A DNA stretch of 64,000 nt from Amyloporia xantha (taxonomy: Eukaryota; Basidiomycota; Agaricomycetes; Polyporales; Adustoporiaceae): NCBI GenBank assembly GCA_036971615.1, contig JAYKKR010000001.1, positions 3,224,001 through 3,288,000 of the forward strand, read 5' to 3'. A program made the position numbers and the translations under genes. A model generated the notes under the pieces. It was not told the DNA's origin and made no database searches. It saw only the letters and a list, made by a program, of their open reading frames with translations. Shown here piece after piece: positions 15,118 to 26,000 of the stretch (position 1 is its first letter; the number at the start of each line of letters is the position of its first letter).

Positions 15118-15986
15118 AGAATGGTGATTTGAGTATGCTTCTCAATTTCTATGGTTTGCGTACGTTGCTCTGTCTATTCGTATTTATTGCCATTGGCTTA
15201 TCTATTGTTTATTTATGTAGCTCTGCGCAACACTCACGTCCGTCTGAGTGGTGCGGGGTGATGTGTCGGTCCTACGTTGTTCGTGTCTGGCCGACATGCC
15301 CCGTATTACGATGACGTTTGGTACATGTCTGGGTCGGGTTACGCTCCTGTGCGCCCCGGGTCATGTTCTCTTCTGCCCGAGTTCCCCACTCTGCGTTGGA
15401 TGTCTGAGCCTTTCGTTTTACGAACGTTCAGCTGTATGTTGTCCTCTGAAGGTTGTGTCTCCGTCATGTCCTCCCCTTTAAGTTACGCCCCACCTCCCGC
15501 GTTCGTGGTGCGGGTTATTCCTGTCTTCTCCACTCTATTTATATACTGGTTGTTTACGATTGGTCACGAAATGTGTTGCCTGGGCGTGTCTGTTCTATGC
15601 TAGTGTCGTATTCTATTGATCCTACTACCCGTCTGTCGTCGCCCTGTAGAAGCGTCATATATCACATCATCTCCTGCACCTCCGTGACTGTCTTTGTGAG
15701 CCCTCGTCGAGGAACGTGATCTGCTCAGGTGAATTACGGAGGCGAGGATTGGTCGACGAGGATTCCCGAATGCAGAGTGGTTCAGCCAGCGCTGCCCCGC
15801 GCCATCATCCTCCTCCTCCTGCCTAATCCGGCAGGCGCACTGCGTCACTCTGACGTCGGCGTCTACTGCACCGCGCAACCCTGACTTCATCCTCTGTCCG
15901 CTGCCAGTCCCGTCCGTACATAAAATGCCTGTCTCCGTTCCGTCTCCTCTTTACTACACCCCAACCCCTTTTAGTTCTCATCCGCC
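15118..15986. other. Zinc-finger gene 3' region and catalase promoter
   Basis: There is no gene here. The first half is T-rich and is probably the 3' untranslated region and terminator of the zinc-finger gene. The second half leads into the catalase promoter, with a TATA-like element near 15919 and C/T-rich sequence before the start codon. Confidence 0.5.
15919..15926 (+). promoter_or_regulatory. TATA-like element of the catalase gene
   Basis: CATAAAAT lies about 60 bases before the catalase ATG and is followed by a pyrimidine-rich leader. This spacing fits a fungal TATA box. Assigned by position only. Confidence 0.5.
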
Positions 15987-16705
15987 ATGTCTGCCACCAT
16001 CTCCAGTGCCGCAAACAAGCTCCTCGCTACCGCGACTTCCACCGCGAAGGTCGCCGACCTCCAGAACGATACCATCGACCCTGCCTCCAAGCCCAACAAG
16101 GGCCTGACCACCGACCACGGCGTGTATGTTGCGGACACTGACAATTGGTAAGCGCGCTCCTCCACGTTGTCGCGCGAGTGCTCACGCAGGGTGTCAGGCT
16201 CAGAGCTAGCGACGGCACTACCATTGGTCCTGCCCTCCTTGAGGACCAGGTGAGCGGTGCTACGTGTTTTCTGCTACGGAACGTGTACTCATGCATTTGT
16301 TCTCAGATTGGGCGCGAGAAGATCCATCGCTTTGACCATGAGCGTATTCCGGAGGTATGTCCACTCACGTCTCCCGCCCAGTCTCCCATGCTAATCCCTC
16401 CGCGCAGCGTGTCGTACACGCCCGTGGTACCGGTGCTCATGGCTACTTCAAAGTCTTTAACGACAAGGCTGCCAAATACACCTACGCCCCCGTGCTGACC
16501 GACCCCTCGAGGACTACCCCCATCTTCATCCGTATCAGTACGGTCCAGGGCTCTCGCGGCAGTGCGGTAAGTCGCGTTCTGACATCCGGCGCTGTACCGT
16601 CGCTCATGGTTTTCATAGGATACCGTCCGAGATGTCCGCGGCTTCGCCGTCAAGTTTTACACGGAAGAAGGCAACTGGGACCTGGTTGGCAACGACATCC
16701 CCGTC

Positions 16706-16738
<33 letters not shown>

Positions 16739-18669
16739 TTTGTTCACGCAGTGAAGCCTGAGCCTCACAACGAAGTTCCCCAGGGCCAGAGCGCCCACAA
16801 CAACTTCTGGGACTTCGTCGGTTTGCAGCCAGAGTGTGAGTTGTCTGCCGTTGTGGTCGAGCATGTTAGTGACGATTTTTTCGTGCAGCCGCACACATGG
16901 TCATGTGGGTCATGTCGGACCGTGGCATCCCTCGCTCCCTCCGTATGATACAAGGGTTCGGTGTGAACACCTACACCTTGATCAATGCGAAGGGCGAGCG
17001 TTTCTTCGTCAAATTCCACTGGCTCCCTGAGCTCGGTGTCCACAGTCTTGTGTGGGACGAGGCTCTCAAGATTTGCGGGCAGGACCCTGGTATGATCCAT
17101 TCGACCCCTTTCGTACCTGCCCAATTCTGACCACATTATTGCAGACTTCCACCGCAAGGACTTAGAGGAAGCCATTGAGAGTGGCGCTTTCCCCAAGTGG
17201 AAGCTGGCCATCCAGACTATCCCCGAGGCGAACGAGCACGACTTCGACTTTGATATTCTTGATGCTACTAAGCTTTGGCCTGAGGAACTTGTTCCGCTCG
17301 AGGTCATCGGTGAGATGACGCTCAACAAGACCGTCGACGAGTTCTTCCCCGAGACGGAGCAGGCGGCCTTTTGCACGGCTCATGTGGTCCCGGGTATCGG
17401 CTTCAGTGATGACCCTCTCCTCCAGGGTCGTAACTTCTCCTACTTCGACACTCAAATCACTCGTCTTGGCGTGAATTGGGAGGAGCTACCCATTAACCGC
17501 CCCGTCTGCCCGGTTCTCAATAACAACCGTGATGGCGCTATGCGGCACAAGATCACGAAGGGCGAAGTCAACTACTGGCCCAACCGTAAGTCCGCCGCTA
17601 AGCCCGTACCGATTAGTGAAGGTGGCTATGCAGAGTGAGTGTCAGGTCCTTGTAGATCCCTTCATGCTGATGGCTAATGACGCTGAACTATGTTAGGTTC
17701 GCTCAGAAGGTCGCGGGTATCAAGCAGCGCGTGCGCTCGCCCAAGTTCCAGGAGCACTTCAAGCAGGCACAGCTGTTCTACAACTCGCTCACAGACTACG
17801 AGAAGACGCACCTGACGAACGCGATCTCGTTCGAGCTGAGCCACTGCGACGACCCGGTCGTGTTCCAGTCGTACACGAAGATCCTGAACAACATCGACTT
17901 CAATCTCGCGAAGCAGGTCGCGATCAATGTCGGCGGTGAGATTCCGGAGAAGCCCGCACGCGAGAACCACGGCAAGTCGACGCCGACGCTCTCGCAGCTC
18001 TATTCTGCGCCACAGGAGCCCACGATCAAATCGCGCCGCATTGCGATCCTCGTCGCGGACGGATTCAACCTCGCTGACGTCACGGCGCTCCGTGCGGCGC
18101 TGAAGCTGGGTCAGGCGACGACCTGGATCATCGGCCCCCGCCGTGGCAAAGGTGTATCCCGCGGGACAGGCGGTCGGTTCGGGTGAGGGCATTTGGGCGG
18201 ACCACCACTATGAGGGACAGCGCAGCACGCTGTTCGACGCGTTCATCATCCCGAGCGGTGCGGAGCATGCGCAGAAGCTCGCGCAGAACGGGCGCACGAT
18301 CCACTGGATCCGGGAGGCGTTCGGGCATTGCAAGCCGATTGGTGCGCTTGGCGAGGGCGAGTTGCATTTTTTGCGGTGTTGCCAGGATGCACTGCTGATA
18401 CTTGACTTGGATTTGCAGGTGTTGCGTTCCTCCGAGAGGCGGTGCAGCTCCCAGGTGTGCAGTTCGCGGCGGACCTGAAGAGCGACACCGTGACGACGTC
18501 GTATGGTGTTGTCACCGCGGGCAAGTACGACGTGAGCTCGGCTGCGGCGGACACGCTCAAGATTGCGCAGGGCCAGAAGGGCTTCGTGTCGAATTTTGCG
18601 TACGCTGTCAGCAAGCACCGATGCTACGAGCGCGAGAGCGACGGCTTGACGATGAAAGTCGCTTACTGA
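15987..18669 (+). CDS. Large-subunit catalase, apparent one-base frameshift
   Basis: This haem enzyme splits hydrogen peroxide into water and oxygen. It is of the large-subunit class (about 730 residues) with a C-terminal flavodoxin/DJ-1-like domain. The essential His lies in [14 protein letters not shown] (16411-16450), the distal Asn in [11 protein letters not shown] (16690-16720), and the haem-ligand Tyr in [14 protein letters not shown] (17430-17470). The C-terminal domain begins [20 protein letters not shown]. At 18148-18152 the frame breaks: IIGPRRGK is in one phase and [13 protein letters not shown] in the next. One extra G in the GG at 18151-18152 explains it. Further on, GALGE joins [14 protein letters not shown] only by an intron with a GC donor (about 18357-18418). 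The stop is at 18667-18669. No clear secretion signal is visible in [18 protein letters not shown], so the location is uncertain. Confidence 0.93.
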
Positions 18670-18848
18670 GCAAGCAAGCGCTGTTGTTTCGATTGTTGTG
18701 TTCAATACATTATTTCGAGGAGGTGGAGGACGAAGAAAAGAATGCGCTTGTATCACTACCAAAATTGATGTGTACGATCTAGTCAATTCCAAGGACTTGT
18801 ACCCACTATACAACTGTATGTATCATTACGATTATAAACGCGAGATCC
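18670..18848. other. Catalase 3' flank
   Basis: Short 3' flank of the catalase gene, AT-richer than the coding region. No further feature was seen before the foldback element. Confidence 0.4.
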
Positions 18849-19001
18849 CACTGCAAAAAAATCACCATTTCGCAAGCAGCAAAAACTCGTGAAAAGGGTA
18901 AGATAGTTGTGAGAAAGGAATGGTCCAATATAAGTAAACCCTTTTGCATGTCTATCTTACCCTTTTCATCGCTTATATAAAATGGTAATTTCTTTCCAGT
19001 G
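18849..19001. repeat. Small foldback (MITE-like) element
   Basis: TGAAAAGGGTAAGATAG at 18890-18906 is repeated as an exact reverse complement at 18952-18968. Outside these, the left arm from CACTG at 18849 and the right arm ending CAGTG at 19001 also match as inverted repeats over about 22 bases with three mismatches. The whole 153 bases could fold into a hairpin. It has no coding capacity, and the bases TCC flank it on both sides. It looks like a miniature inverted-repeat element, though no second copy was seen in this window. Confidence 0.55.
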
Positions 19002-19164
19002 TCCATCGCCGATTTCAACTCAAATCACCACAATCTGTTGTGATAGAGTGGTAAAAAAGAACGATACATACGCATGCTGTACAAATTTTAGATGCAAGTT
19101 AGACATCATATCATGCTTGAGCTTGTCAAAAACAGCTTGACTTATGAAGAAGTCAAAAATTACT

Positions 19165-19246
19165 AGCCCACCGCGAGGGTCGAACTCGCAGCCTTCAGAT
19201 ACCCGCCTTAAGAGTCTGACGCTCTATCCGATTGAGCTAGGCGGGC
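19165..19246 (-). tRNA. tRNA-Lys (CTT) with an 8-nt intron
   Basis: It has the same mature sequence as the tRNA-Lys at 10057-10140: acceptor GCCCGCC/GGTGGGC, anticodon CTT, T loop TTCGACC. The intron after the anticodon is 8 bases (AGGCGGGT) rather than 10. The gene lies head-to-head with MED6, only 91 bases from its start codon. Confidence 0.93.
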
Positions 19247-19337
19247 ATTGTTTACGTTTAAGAATATGTCACTATGATACCAAGCGCAGCGCTTAACATC
19301 AGTACCATTCAACGGTGTTTCGAGCTACTGACTGACC

Positions 19338-20505
19338 ATGGACTTGAACGACCTTCACCCACCCGACGACTACAGCCACAGATTTTTCATCTGGCATGAG
19401 TGGATACAGGTGTCATCCTAGCCATTCCAACTTTTTTTCTACTCCTATTCACGCTTATTATCTAGGCTCATGGGCCGCTCACAAACGAGAATGTCTTCGA
19501 CTACTTCGCGACTTCAATGTTCTACGACAAGCAGAGCAACAATCAGGTGTTGCGCATGCAGACGATGCACACCGGAGTGCCGTTGGAGAATGAGGCCGAG
19601 GAGTTAAGGTAGGCACCTGGCCTGTGTTGTGCACCCATGTCGCTCGTATTGATGTGAAGACGCCTCGGGCAGACGATTCACAGGAATTGAGTTCTCCGTC
19701 GTTCACTCACAGCCTCCATCTCTTTTCATAATTCACAAACGAGAACGGCTGTCGCCAGACGAAGGTGTGTGCCCGAACGGTCCGTGTGCCGAAGTACCCA
19801 CACACCATAGCTTCACGCGACAGTGCGCCCACTGGCGGCCTACTTCATCATGAATAATCGTATCTACCAGTCCCCAGACGTCTACACCCTGATTTCTAAC
19901 CGCGTCGTGAGTAAGACCCGACATTGGGCGCCAGCTGACACTGAGCCCGAAACCAGCTCACCTCGCTGCATGCCCTGCAAAGTTCCATGGCCACCCTCCG
20001 TTCGCACAAACCCAACTACACCCCCCGAACAGGGTTCGCGTGGCCGATCGTCGAGCCCTCCTCTTCTGAAGACGCTTCCAAAGAACGTGACACGGAAGAA
20101 CCCCCACCCAGCACAGAGGACCCGGACACGACGGGCCCCCCGGCGAAGCGCAGATCCACCGCCACGCACGAGCGGCTGCAGAATAACCAGCTCTTATTCA
20201 ATGCCATGCGCACGACGGCGGTCCATGCGAACCAGTCCTTCACTCTGCCTGCTGCGGCTGCCGAGAGCACCGTCCCTGATACGCCCGGGCTGGGATCAGG
20301 GGTGCGATCGTCTGCGACCCCGGCGCCCGCGCCGACTCGGGCGGCGACTCCGAAGAGGGGTGCAACGCCTATGGAACAGCCACCGGTGAAAGGTCCTCCA
20401 GGAGGGGGTAAGAAGAAGAAAAAGAGTGCGTACGCGTTCTTTTTTTTCTTTGCATTCAATCATGTCTCCGTGCTAGGAACCGCCACATTAGCCGCTGCGA
20501 GCTGA
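19338..20505 (+). CDS. med6: Mediator complex subunit 6
   Basis: MED6 belongs to the head module of Mediator and connects activators with RNA polymerase II. The protein starts MDLNDLHPPDDYSHRFFIWHEWIQ. Introns then separate the conserved blocks ENVFDYFATSMFYDKQSNNQ, VLRMQTMHTGVPLENEAEEL, RFTGIEFSVVHSQPPSLFII, VRPLAAYFIMNNRIYQSPDV and YTPRTGFAWPIVE, which match MED6 closely. The C-terminal third is Ser/Pro/Thr-rich and ends with a lysine run, after which an intron (about 20428-20475) leads to RTATLAAAS and stop. Length (about 290 residues) and order of blocks are normal. It is convergent with the AP-3 sigma gene, 338 bases away. Confidence 0.93.
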
Positions 20506-20843
20506 GCATCCATATGGAGTGACATATTGCCCGCGTCAGAAGGGAAACTGTTTCGCGATGGTCTTCCGCTCGGTTTCGCTCACATCGGAGGTTCACGCGC
20601 CCCGCTAAGCCCTGCCCGTGCAGTTTGGGGTAGATCTGCCACCGGCCCTCGCGAACAGAAGTCGCGATATCCACACGACGTTGTCGAACCGTACGCGGAC
20701 GCGATTTCCGGCTGAGGCCGCCTACATAGGTAGCCCCGTGGTGTTTTGCGTGATTGTTATGGGCTCGCACATATAGTACATGTTTCCCTTGATCTAGTCA
20801 ATTCTGATGTATAGTACCACTAAAAATACAATTCCAACGCCTG
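20506..20843. other. Convergent intergenic region
   Basis: 3' flanks of MED6 (+) and the AP-3 sigma gene (-). No gene or repeat was seen. Confidence 0.45.
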
Positions 20844-21675
20844 TTATCTGGATCCGACGCTTGCTAGTTTCTCCGTGAGCCAACCAAGAGTGGGAATTCC
20901 TGAACTCCGTGAGCCTACAACGCCGCCTCCCAGTGAGAGGGGGTTTGCAGAGGCATATGACTCTTTCCGAGCTTTCGCACTCTCTTGTACTGTAGAACAA
21001 GATTTAACAACGACACATAGTCTCGACGCAGAGGTAATGCATATAGCAATCAAATCAGAAGTGTGAACACATACCTCGACGATCAATCTCTTCCACATTG
21101 GTCTCCAATACCAAACCTCCTTGTATGACTTCGGAGAGGATGTGGTGGGCCTGAAGAATCGAGTCCAGGATCCTGTTGAACGCAGTGCTTATTTACTCAC
21201 CTCGTCAAAGTGAAAGACCAGATCTAATTCGCATACGTTCTCGAATGTCCGGTCCAAGGACTCGACAAAGACCTACCCAGTCACACTATCAATACTCGCG
21301 GACACTGGCAACGAACAATACACACCTGAATCAGATCCAATATCCCCAATTCACTCTCCGCACTGTCAACAACGAAGACAAAGTACAGCGTCGCATAGTT
21401 TCTGTACACCACCCGCAGCTTCTCGCCGTCCGCGTCTTGCGGTGTCAGGAAGCCCTCGAGTTCGGGTGCATCGAGGAAATTGCATAATCCTGCCGGCCGA
21501 GGAGAAATGAGGGTGAAGATCTTTTGCACCAGAATCTGCGCGGAGCGGTGGAGTGGCGAGTAGAACTTAGTGAGGCGTGGCACGCCGGAGGTGTTGACTA
21601 CACGAACGGAGAGGTGAGCATGGTGAAGCACGAGGGGGAAGGGCAAGCCGGACAGATGAGCACCGCGTGAATCAT
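20844..21675 (-). CDS. aps3: AP-3 adaptor complex sigma subunit
   Basis: This is the small subunit of the AP-3 adaptor, which sorts cargo from the Golgi or endosome to the vacuole. The minus strand starts MIHAVLI, then an intron with donor GTCCGG, then FNTSGVPRLTKFYSPLHRSA, RPAGLCNFLDAPELEGF, VVYRNYATLYFVFVVDSAES, ELGILDLIQ, VFVESLDRTFENVCELDLV, FHFDE and HHILSEVIQGGLVLETNVEE. This is a near-complete match to the longin-type sigma fold, and the AP-3 type is shown by VFVVDSAESELGILDLIQ. A final exon adds about 50 residues beyond the core, ending GWLTEKLASVGSR, as a polar tail. Confidence 0.93.
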
Positions 21676-22379
21676 ATCCTCTTTGCACGAGCAGTAGTAA
21701 GCTGGGTTATGTCTTGGGCTAGACGGACAAGTACATTCAAGGGGATTCAGGCTCCAGGTTGAACTTGAATGTCTTGGGGTACTGTATCATGAACGTTCTC
21801 ATCGAGAGCTCTCAGTCTCACGCGAACGACGCATCATCTCGATCATGTGCATGAATATTCGATCAATAATCATAATCTCATAGAGGGATTATGATGCTAC
21901 TTTACATAGCTTCTGCTCTGCACGGCATTATCGAGCAGAATGAACTATCGTAGCAAACCTAATATCGCTTTCGTGCGGTACGTTCACGTGCAATTACCAG
22001 GCCCCGGGAAGGCGATTCAAAAATCGTGACATGGACATATTGCTCAGGGAACTGACAGAGGAGACGAACATGGATAATTTCATCAAATAGGCCATGGTTA
22101 CATTTATAGCCAACGACAGAACAGCAAGGGAGTACGAAAATCTGTTCCACAACAAATCGTGCGTAACTGAGGACGCTGCTCGATCATCGAACATGGTGCG
22201 GGCGATTGCTAAACGCCCGGTACATTTTAGAAATAGCTCGGAATACGAGTCTTGTTAGGGACGGTGCGGTTCTAGCTTGCATCATGATCGTGTCCTCGAG
22301 TGGGGACACAAAGATGCTTTGGAAATACATACAGGCGCATCAGTTAGAGACTTCTAGAGGTGGAGTTTTTTTGCATGAC
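21676..22379. other. Upstream region of the AP-3 sigma gene
   Basis: This holds the promoter side of aps3 and the 3' side of the F-box-like gene. ORFs here are short and show no conserved content. No RNA gene was seen. Confidence 0.45.
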
Positions 22380-24080
22380 TTATTGACTAACATTAAGTTT
22401 TTGTGCATGAGGTAGCTTGGACAGCATGGTCGCACAATTATAGCCGTACCTGTGGTTATTGGGAGGTTCAATTATCGCGTGATTATGCGCACCGTGGTTG
22501 ACCATGAGCCACGACTGCTTACCAACAATCCTCGAGTGTTGTTGTTCTCTCTGTGCCGCGCGCAAAGTGAGCTTTCAATGAGCGTAATCTTGGTAGAACG
22601 TCCACATACCTCGCTCTTTTCTGGCCCGCCACCAGCGCCAGAGTCGTGCTTTGAGTAATTCACGCACGCAGTCCAAGCAATACCACTTGTCCTTCTGCCA
22701 TACGTCTGCACCAGGCTGGCTGTCGTGAATTTCCAGGATCTCTTCCATCATCTTCGTATAGTCAAACGAACGAGCCGCAAAGCGCCGTGGCACGATGTGG
22801 GCTAGGAATGATTTGGTCTCATTTACATTGCGCGGTAGGTTTCCTGGAAGAAGGGTGCACAGCTTATGATGACTGATGTGCCCTCGGAGAAGCTGCCAGT
22901 CTGGCGAGGTTACATATCAGCCGGCGTCGATGTACAACTTGCAAAAAGGATAAGGCGTACTCGTCGCTCCGAATAGATTATTACCGTCGATTGCATGGCA
23001 CCGATGGCCTGGATAACACAAGTACACTTGACTTAATTCTTGATATGTCCGAATCATTAGCCACCACCTACATTCATCTTGCTCCCCGATTATTTCGCGC
23101 AGTATGGCTTTGGAGAGCATGTCCTCTCGTATATTACCATTGATATTCAATCTTTCCAAAGCAGAATTGTATGCGTCCCAGAAGAAACCCGTCTCCCAGT
23201 TTTCCGGTTGGCTGGAGGAAAGGGATTTGAAGCTCTTGTATGCCGTCTGTGGGCCCATGCATGACATGGACTTGAACCAGTCTTGAACGGCGCGAGATGA
23301 GGGCCAACATTGATTGTCTAGTAAGAAAGCGACAGTAACTTACTATCTTCAGGCGGGTCAGGGTCAACCTGACTAGCATTGTGGGCCCATTCGAGGACCT
23401 CGGCGACAAATTCTGCTACTCGCGCGATGTCAAATAGTTCATGATCCGTGAAAGAGCTGAGAAACTTCGTGTGGTCGCGCGAGTAATCCGGAATGTCGTC
23501 AGGGTCCTCCCAAGTGTCAGGGGCACGGAAGACTTCGCAGTACAACCAAAAACGATACATGGCGCAACAAAAGCGACGTGATTCATCGTATGTGAGTTTG
23601 CTCGTTGAGGACGTGCGGTCTTTATGTCTGGCACGGAAATGTGAAAAACAAGATGTACTGGTGGGGTGGGAATGGTATGTACCTCCAGCTAAAGAGGTCT
23701 TCGAGACCTGGCACAATTTCGCGATACCTGTCCATCAATTTGGCTTCTGAGCGTGTTATGGGACTTTGCATGACCTGCGTCTCGTCGGGACCCGGATCGG
23801 GAAGGCACTCCTCGTCTTCGTCTTCGTCCTGTTCGTCATCTTGTCCTCTCTTCAGCCGATCCTCACGTACGTATCGTACCAGCCTCAAAGCAGCAGGCAG
23901 AGCGTCCGGGTGACCAGTGACATTGTGTGCAACGGCTAGGAAGAGGGACTTCGAGTGAGCTTTATAGACCCCATTGATTCCCTTCGACGTGCGGATGGCG
24001 GCTGCCAAAGTTGCGAAGGTCGGCAGAAAAGCGAGAATACGGTCAACTATGTCTGGACTGAGATTGGAAAACCCCATCAT
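22380..24080 (-). CDS. F-box-like protein of an Agaricomycete-type family
   Basis: Starts MMGFSNLSPDIVDRILAFLP, an F-box-like opening (L-P-x-x-I/V-x-x-x-I-L) typical of substrate adaptors for SCF ubiquitin ligases. The rest is a poorly defined family common in mushroom genomes. Exons include GLEDLFSWR + HKDRTSSTSKLTYDESRRFC, then SYFWLYC-like and DYSRDHTKFLSSF segments, MSCMGPQTAYKSFKSLSSSQ and KWYCLDCVRELLKARLWRWW. Two late introns restore the family-typical tail DCWYGYNC, followed by HAQKLNVSQ and stop at 22380. An acidic run (QDDEQDEDEDEE) lies near 23800-23850. The frame is open throughout if about six introns are removed. The substrate is unknown, and calling it a true F-box protein is an inference from the N-terminus. 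Confidence 0.68.
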
Positions 24081-25211
24081 AGTGAGATGGTTTCTTAGTA
24101 TCAGCTTGCTGCACTTGAAGGGTTCCGCCTAGATTCATATGTGGATCGCGCCGCCCATGGTAGCAACTTCCGACCTGATGGTGTACAAAATGATCGCCGC
24201 CCTTGTCAGAGCAGTTGTTACGGACATGTGCCTTTCTCAATTTACGGCCAGGCACGACGAGGCTTGCTGGCGTCAACCGGTCAACGTACATCCAACGGTA
24301 CCGGTCGGCGGTGGCACCCGTACATCCAACGCTATCCAACGGGTCTACTTCCTTTATAGCTGTGGTCAAAATATAACAAATCTAACCAGGGTGAGAGGGC
24401 GGAACCATGATCGTGTGCGAACATTCACCTGGCACCGACAAGCCTGTGTTGAGCGACTGTGTGTTCATAATAGGGATCGACGCGCGTCTATTCTAGTCGG
24501 TACCTCGGAGGGTTGAGGCTACCGTATTACTATGCGGACGAAGTCACAAAGATCATGAGCCAAAGTGTAGAAAGCCCAAGATTGCTACTCATCCACCGCA
24601 AGTTATTGGGTGACAATTCAATAGGAGACATAGAGAAGGACTACTTTTAAACTTGCGTTTCGGGAGTGCAGCACGATCATCTGATTTTTTCTTCCAAGGA
24701 CTCCTTGGAAGAAAAAGGGTCTGAGAGAAATGCAAGGTAGTCGCGGAAATGATCATACATACTCCAGTCATGACCTAAAACGAGCTATATTGGTACAGAG
24801 CGCTCTGTGCAGACCACAATGGGCATAAACATTAGTCACTTCCAGCACACGAACGAGATAGCAGAATAGAACGTCCTGGACCAACCTTATTTTATCATGC
24901 GGAAAGGAAATGAGTCAAGTTCTTCCATCTTCCATTCTGGCTTTGCTGCGCGGTGGATCGGTTCGGGGCATCTCCCTGGGTGGGGATGCGAAAACACTGT
25001 GGAAGCAGCGAGATAGGTAGCTCAGCACATGTGCGACTTGTAGACTGGCATTGAGCTTTTGGGTGTGCACTCAGCCAATGCTGTTCACCATGGTCCGTCA
25101 ATTATGACTCGTACCTGTGTTACAGCAAGCGCGATCCACTAATTATTGGAATGGAACACCCGTGCCAATAAATAAACACGACACACCAGCAATCGTCCTC
25201 ATCGTGCAAGC
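24081..25211. other. Region between the two F-box-like copies
   Basis: There is no recognisable gene. It includes the promoter of the F-box-like gene, a short direct repeat CGTACATCCAACG near 24286 and 24322, and the perfect palindrome at 24686-24716. The missing 3' half of the F-box-like pseudogene was not found here. Confidence 0.45.
24686..24716. repeat. 31-bp perfect palindrome
   Basis: Fifteen bases, TTTTTCTTCCAAGGA, are followed by one C and then the exact reverse complement. It could form a hairpin in RNA or bind a dimeric protein. No adjoining gene end was identified, so its role is unknown. Confidence 0.7.
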
Positions 25212-26000
25212 TCAAACGCGACCATTGTATGCAGATGTCGCGTGGGCTGGAAACATAATATCCTTTGGAATACGATATGCGAACACCAGCGGTCCGCTCT
25301 CTTTGGAACCTCGACCAGACCTGCAGATCTCACATCTTGTTCCTGCTTTGCTTTCCACCACCGCCAAAATCAAGAGCCTCCGCACGGACTCGGAAGAACT
25401 CGAGAAGTCCGGCACCTCTCAACGATGTGTGTCCGGCAGCGGGCATTTCACGCAGAACAACCAGAAATGACACAGCACACGGCAGAAGCGGCTGGACTCG
25501 TCGGCGGCGAGCTTGCTCGTGGGGCATGTGCGGTCTTTATGTCTACAAGCTCACGGTTTAAGAAATTGGTGCACGGGCATATTGGACGCACATACCTCCA
25601 GCTGAACAGGTCCTCGACGACCTATTCTGGTCGGCATCGTCGCATCCAGCAACGACGCCTCTCGCCGCGCGATAGGCACCTGTATGACTTCCTCCTCGCT
25701 CGGGTCAGGAACGTACGGGCCTGCTACGGTATATGGATCGCTAAAACCGTCTGGAGGCGGCGGCAGCTCGTCGGGTCTCTCAACGAGACCCTTTTGGACT
25801 AATCTCAATGCCATCGGCAGATCATCCCGATGCGCGGCCACGTTACATGCGACTGTTTGCACGATCGACGTCGGGTGCGCGCTGAAGACAGCGTATGTCC
25901 CCTTCGACGCACAGATCATCGCAGCCAAGGCGCCGAAGCTCGGTAACTAGATGAGCACACGATCGACAGCGTCCTGGCTGAGGTCGGAGAACCGCGCCAT
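25212..26000 (-). pseudogene. Broken paralogue of the F-box-like gene
   Basis: The minus strand starts MARFSDLSQDAVDRVLI, directly comparable with the start of the gene at 24080. Codon 18 is TAG (25947-25949), followed in frame by LPSFGALAAMICASKG. Later segments match the intact copy (VIQVPIARREASLLDA against VMQSPITRSEAKLMDR, and EDLFSWR in a shifted frame), then CRHKDRTCPTSKLAADESSR and a FWLFC segment in the next exon. The 3' half of the gene is missing. At least one stop and one frame change make it a decayed tandem copy. Confidence 0.75.
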
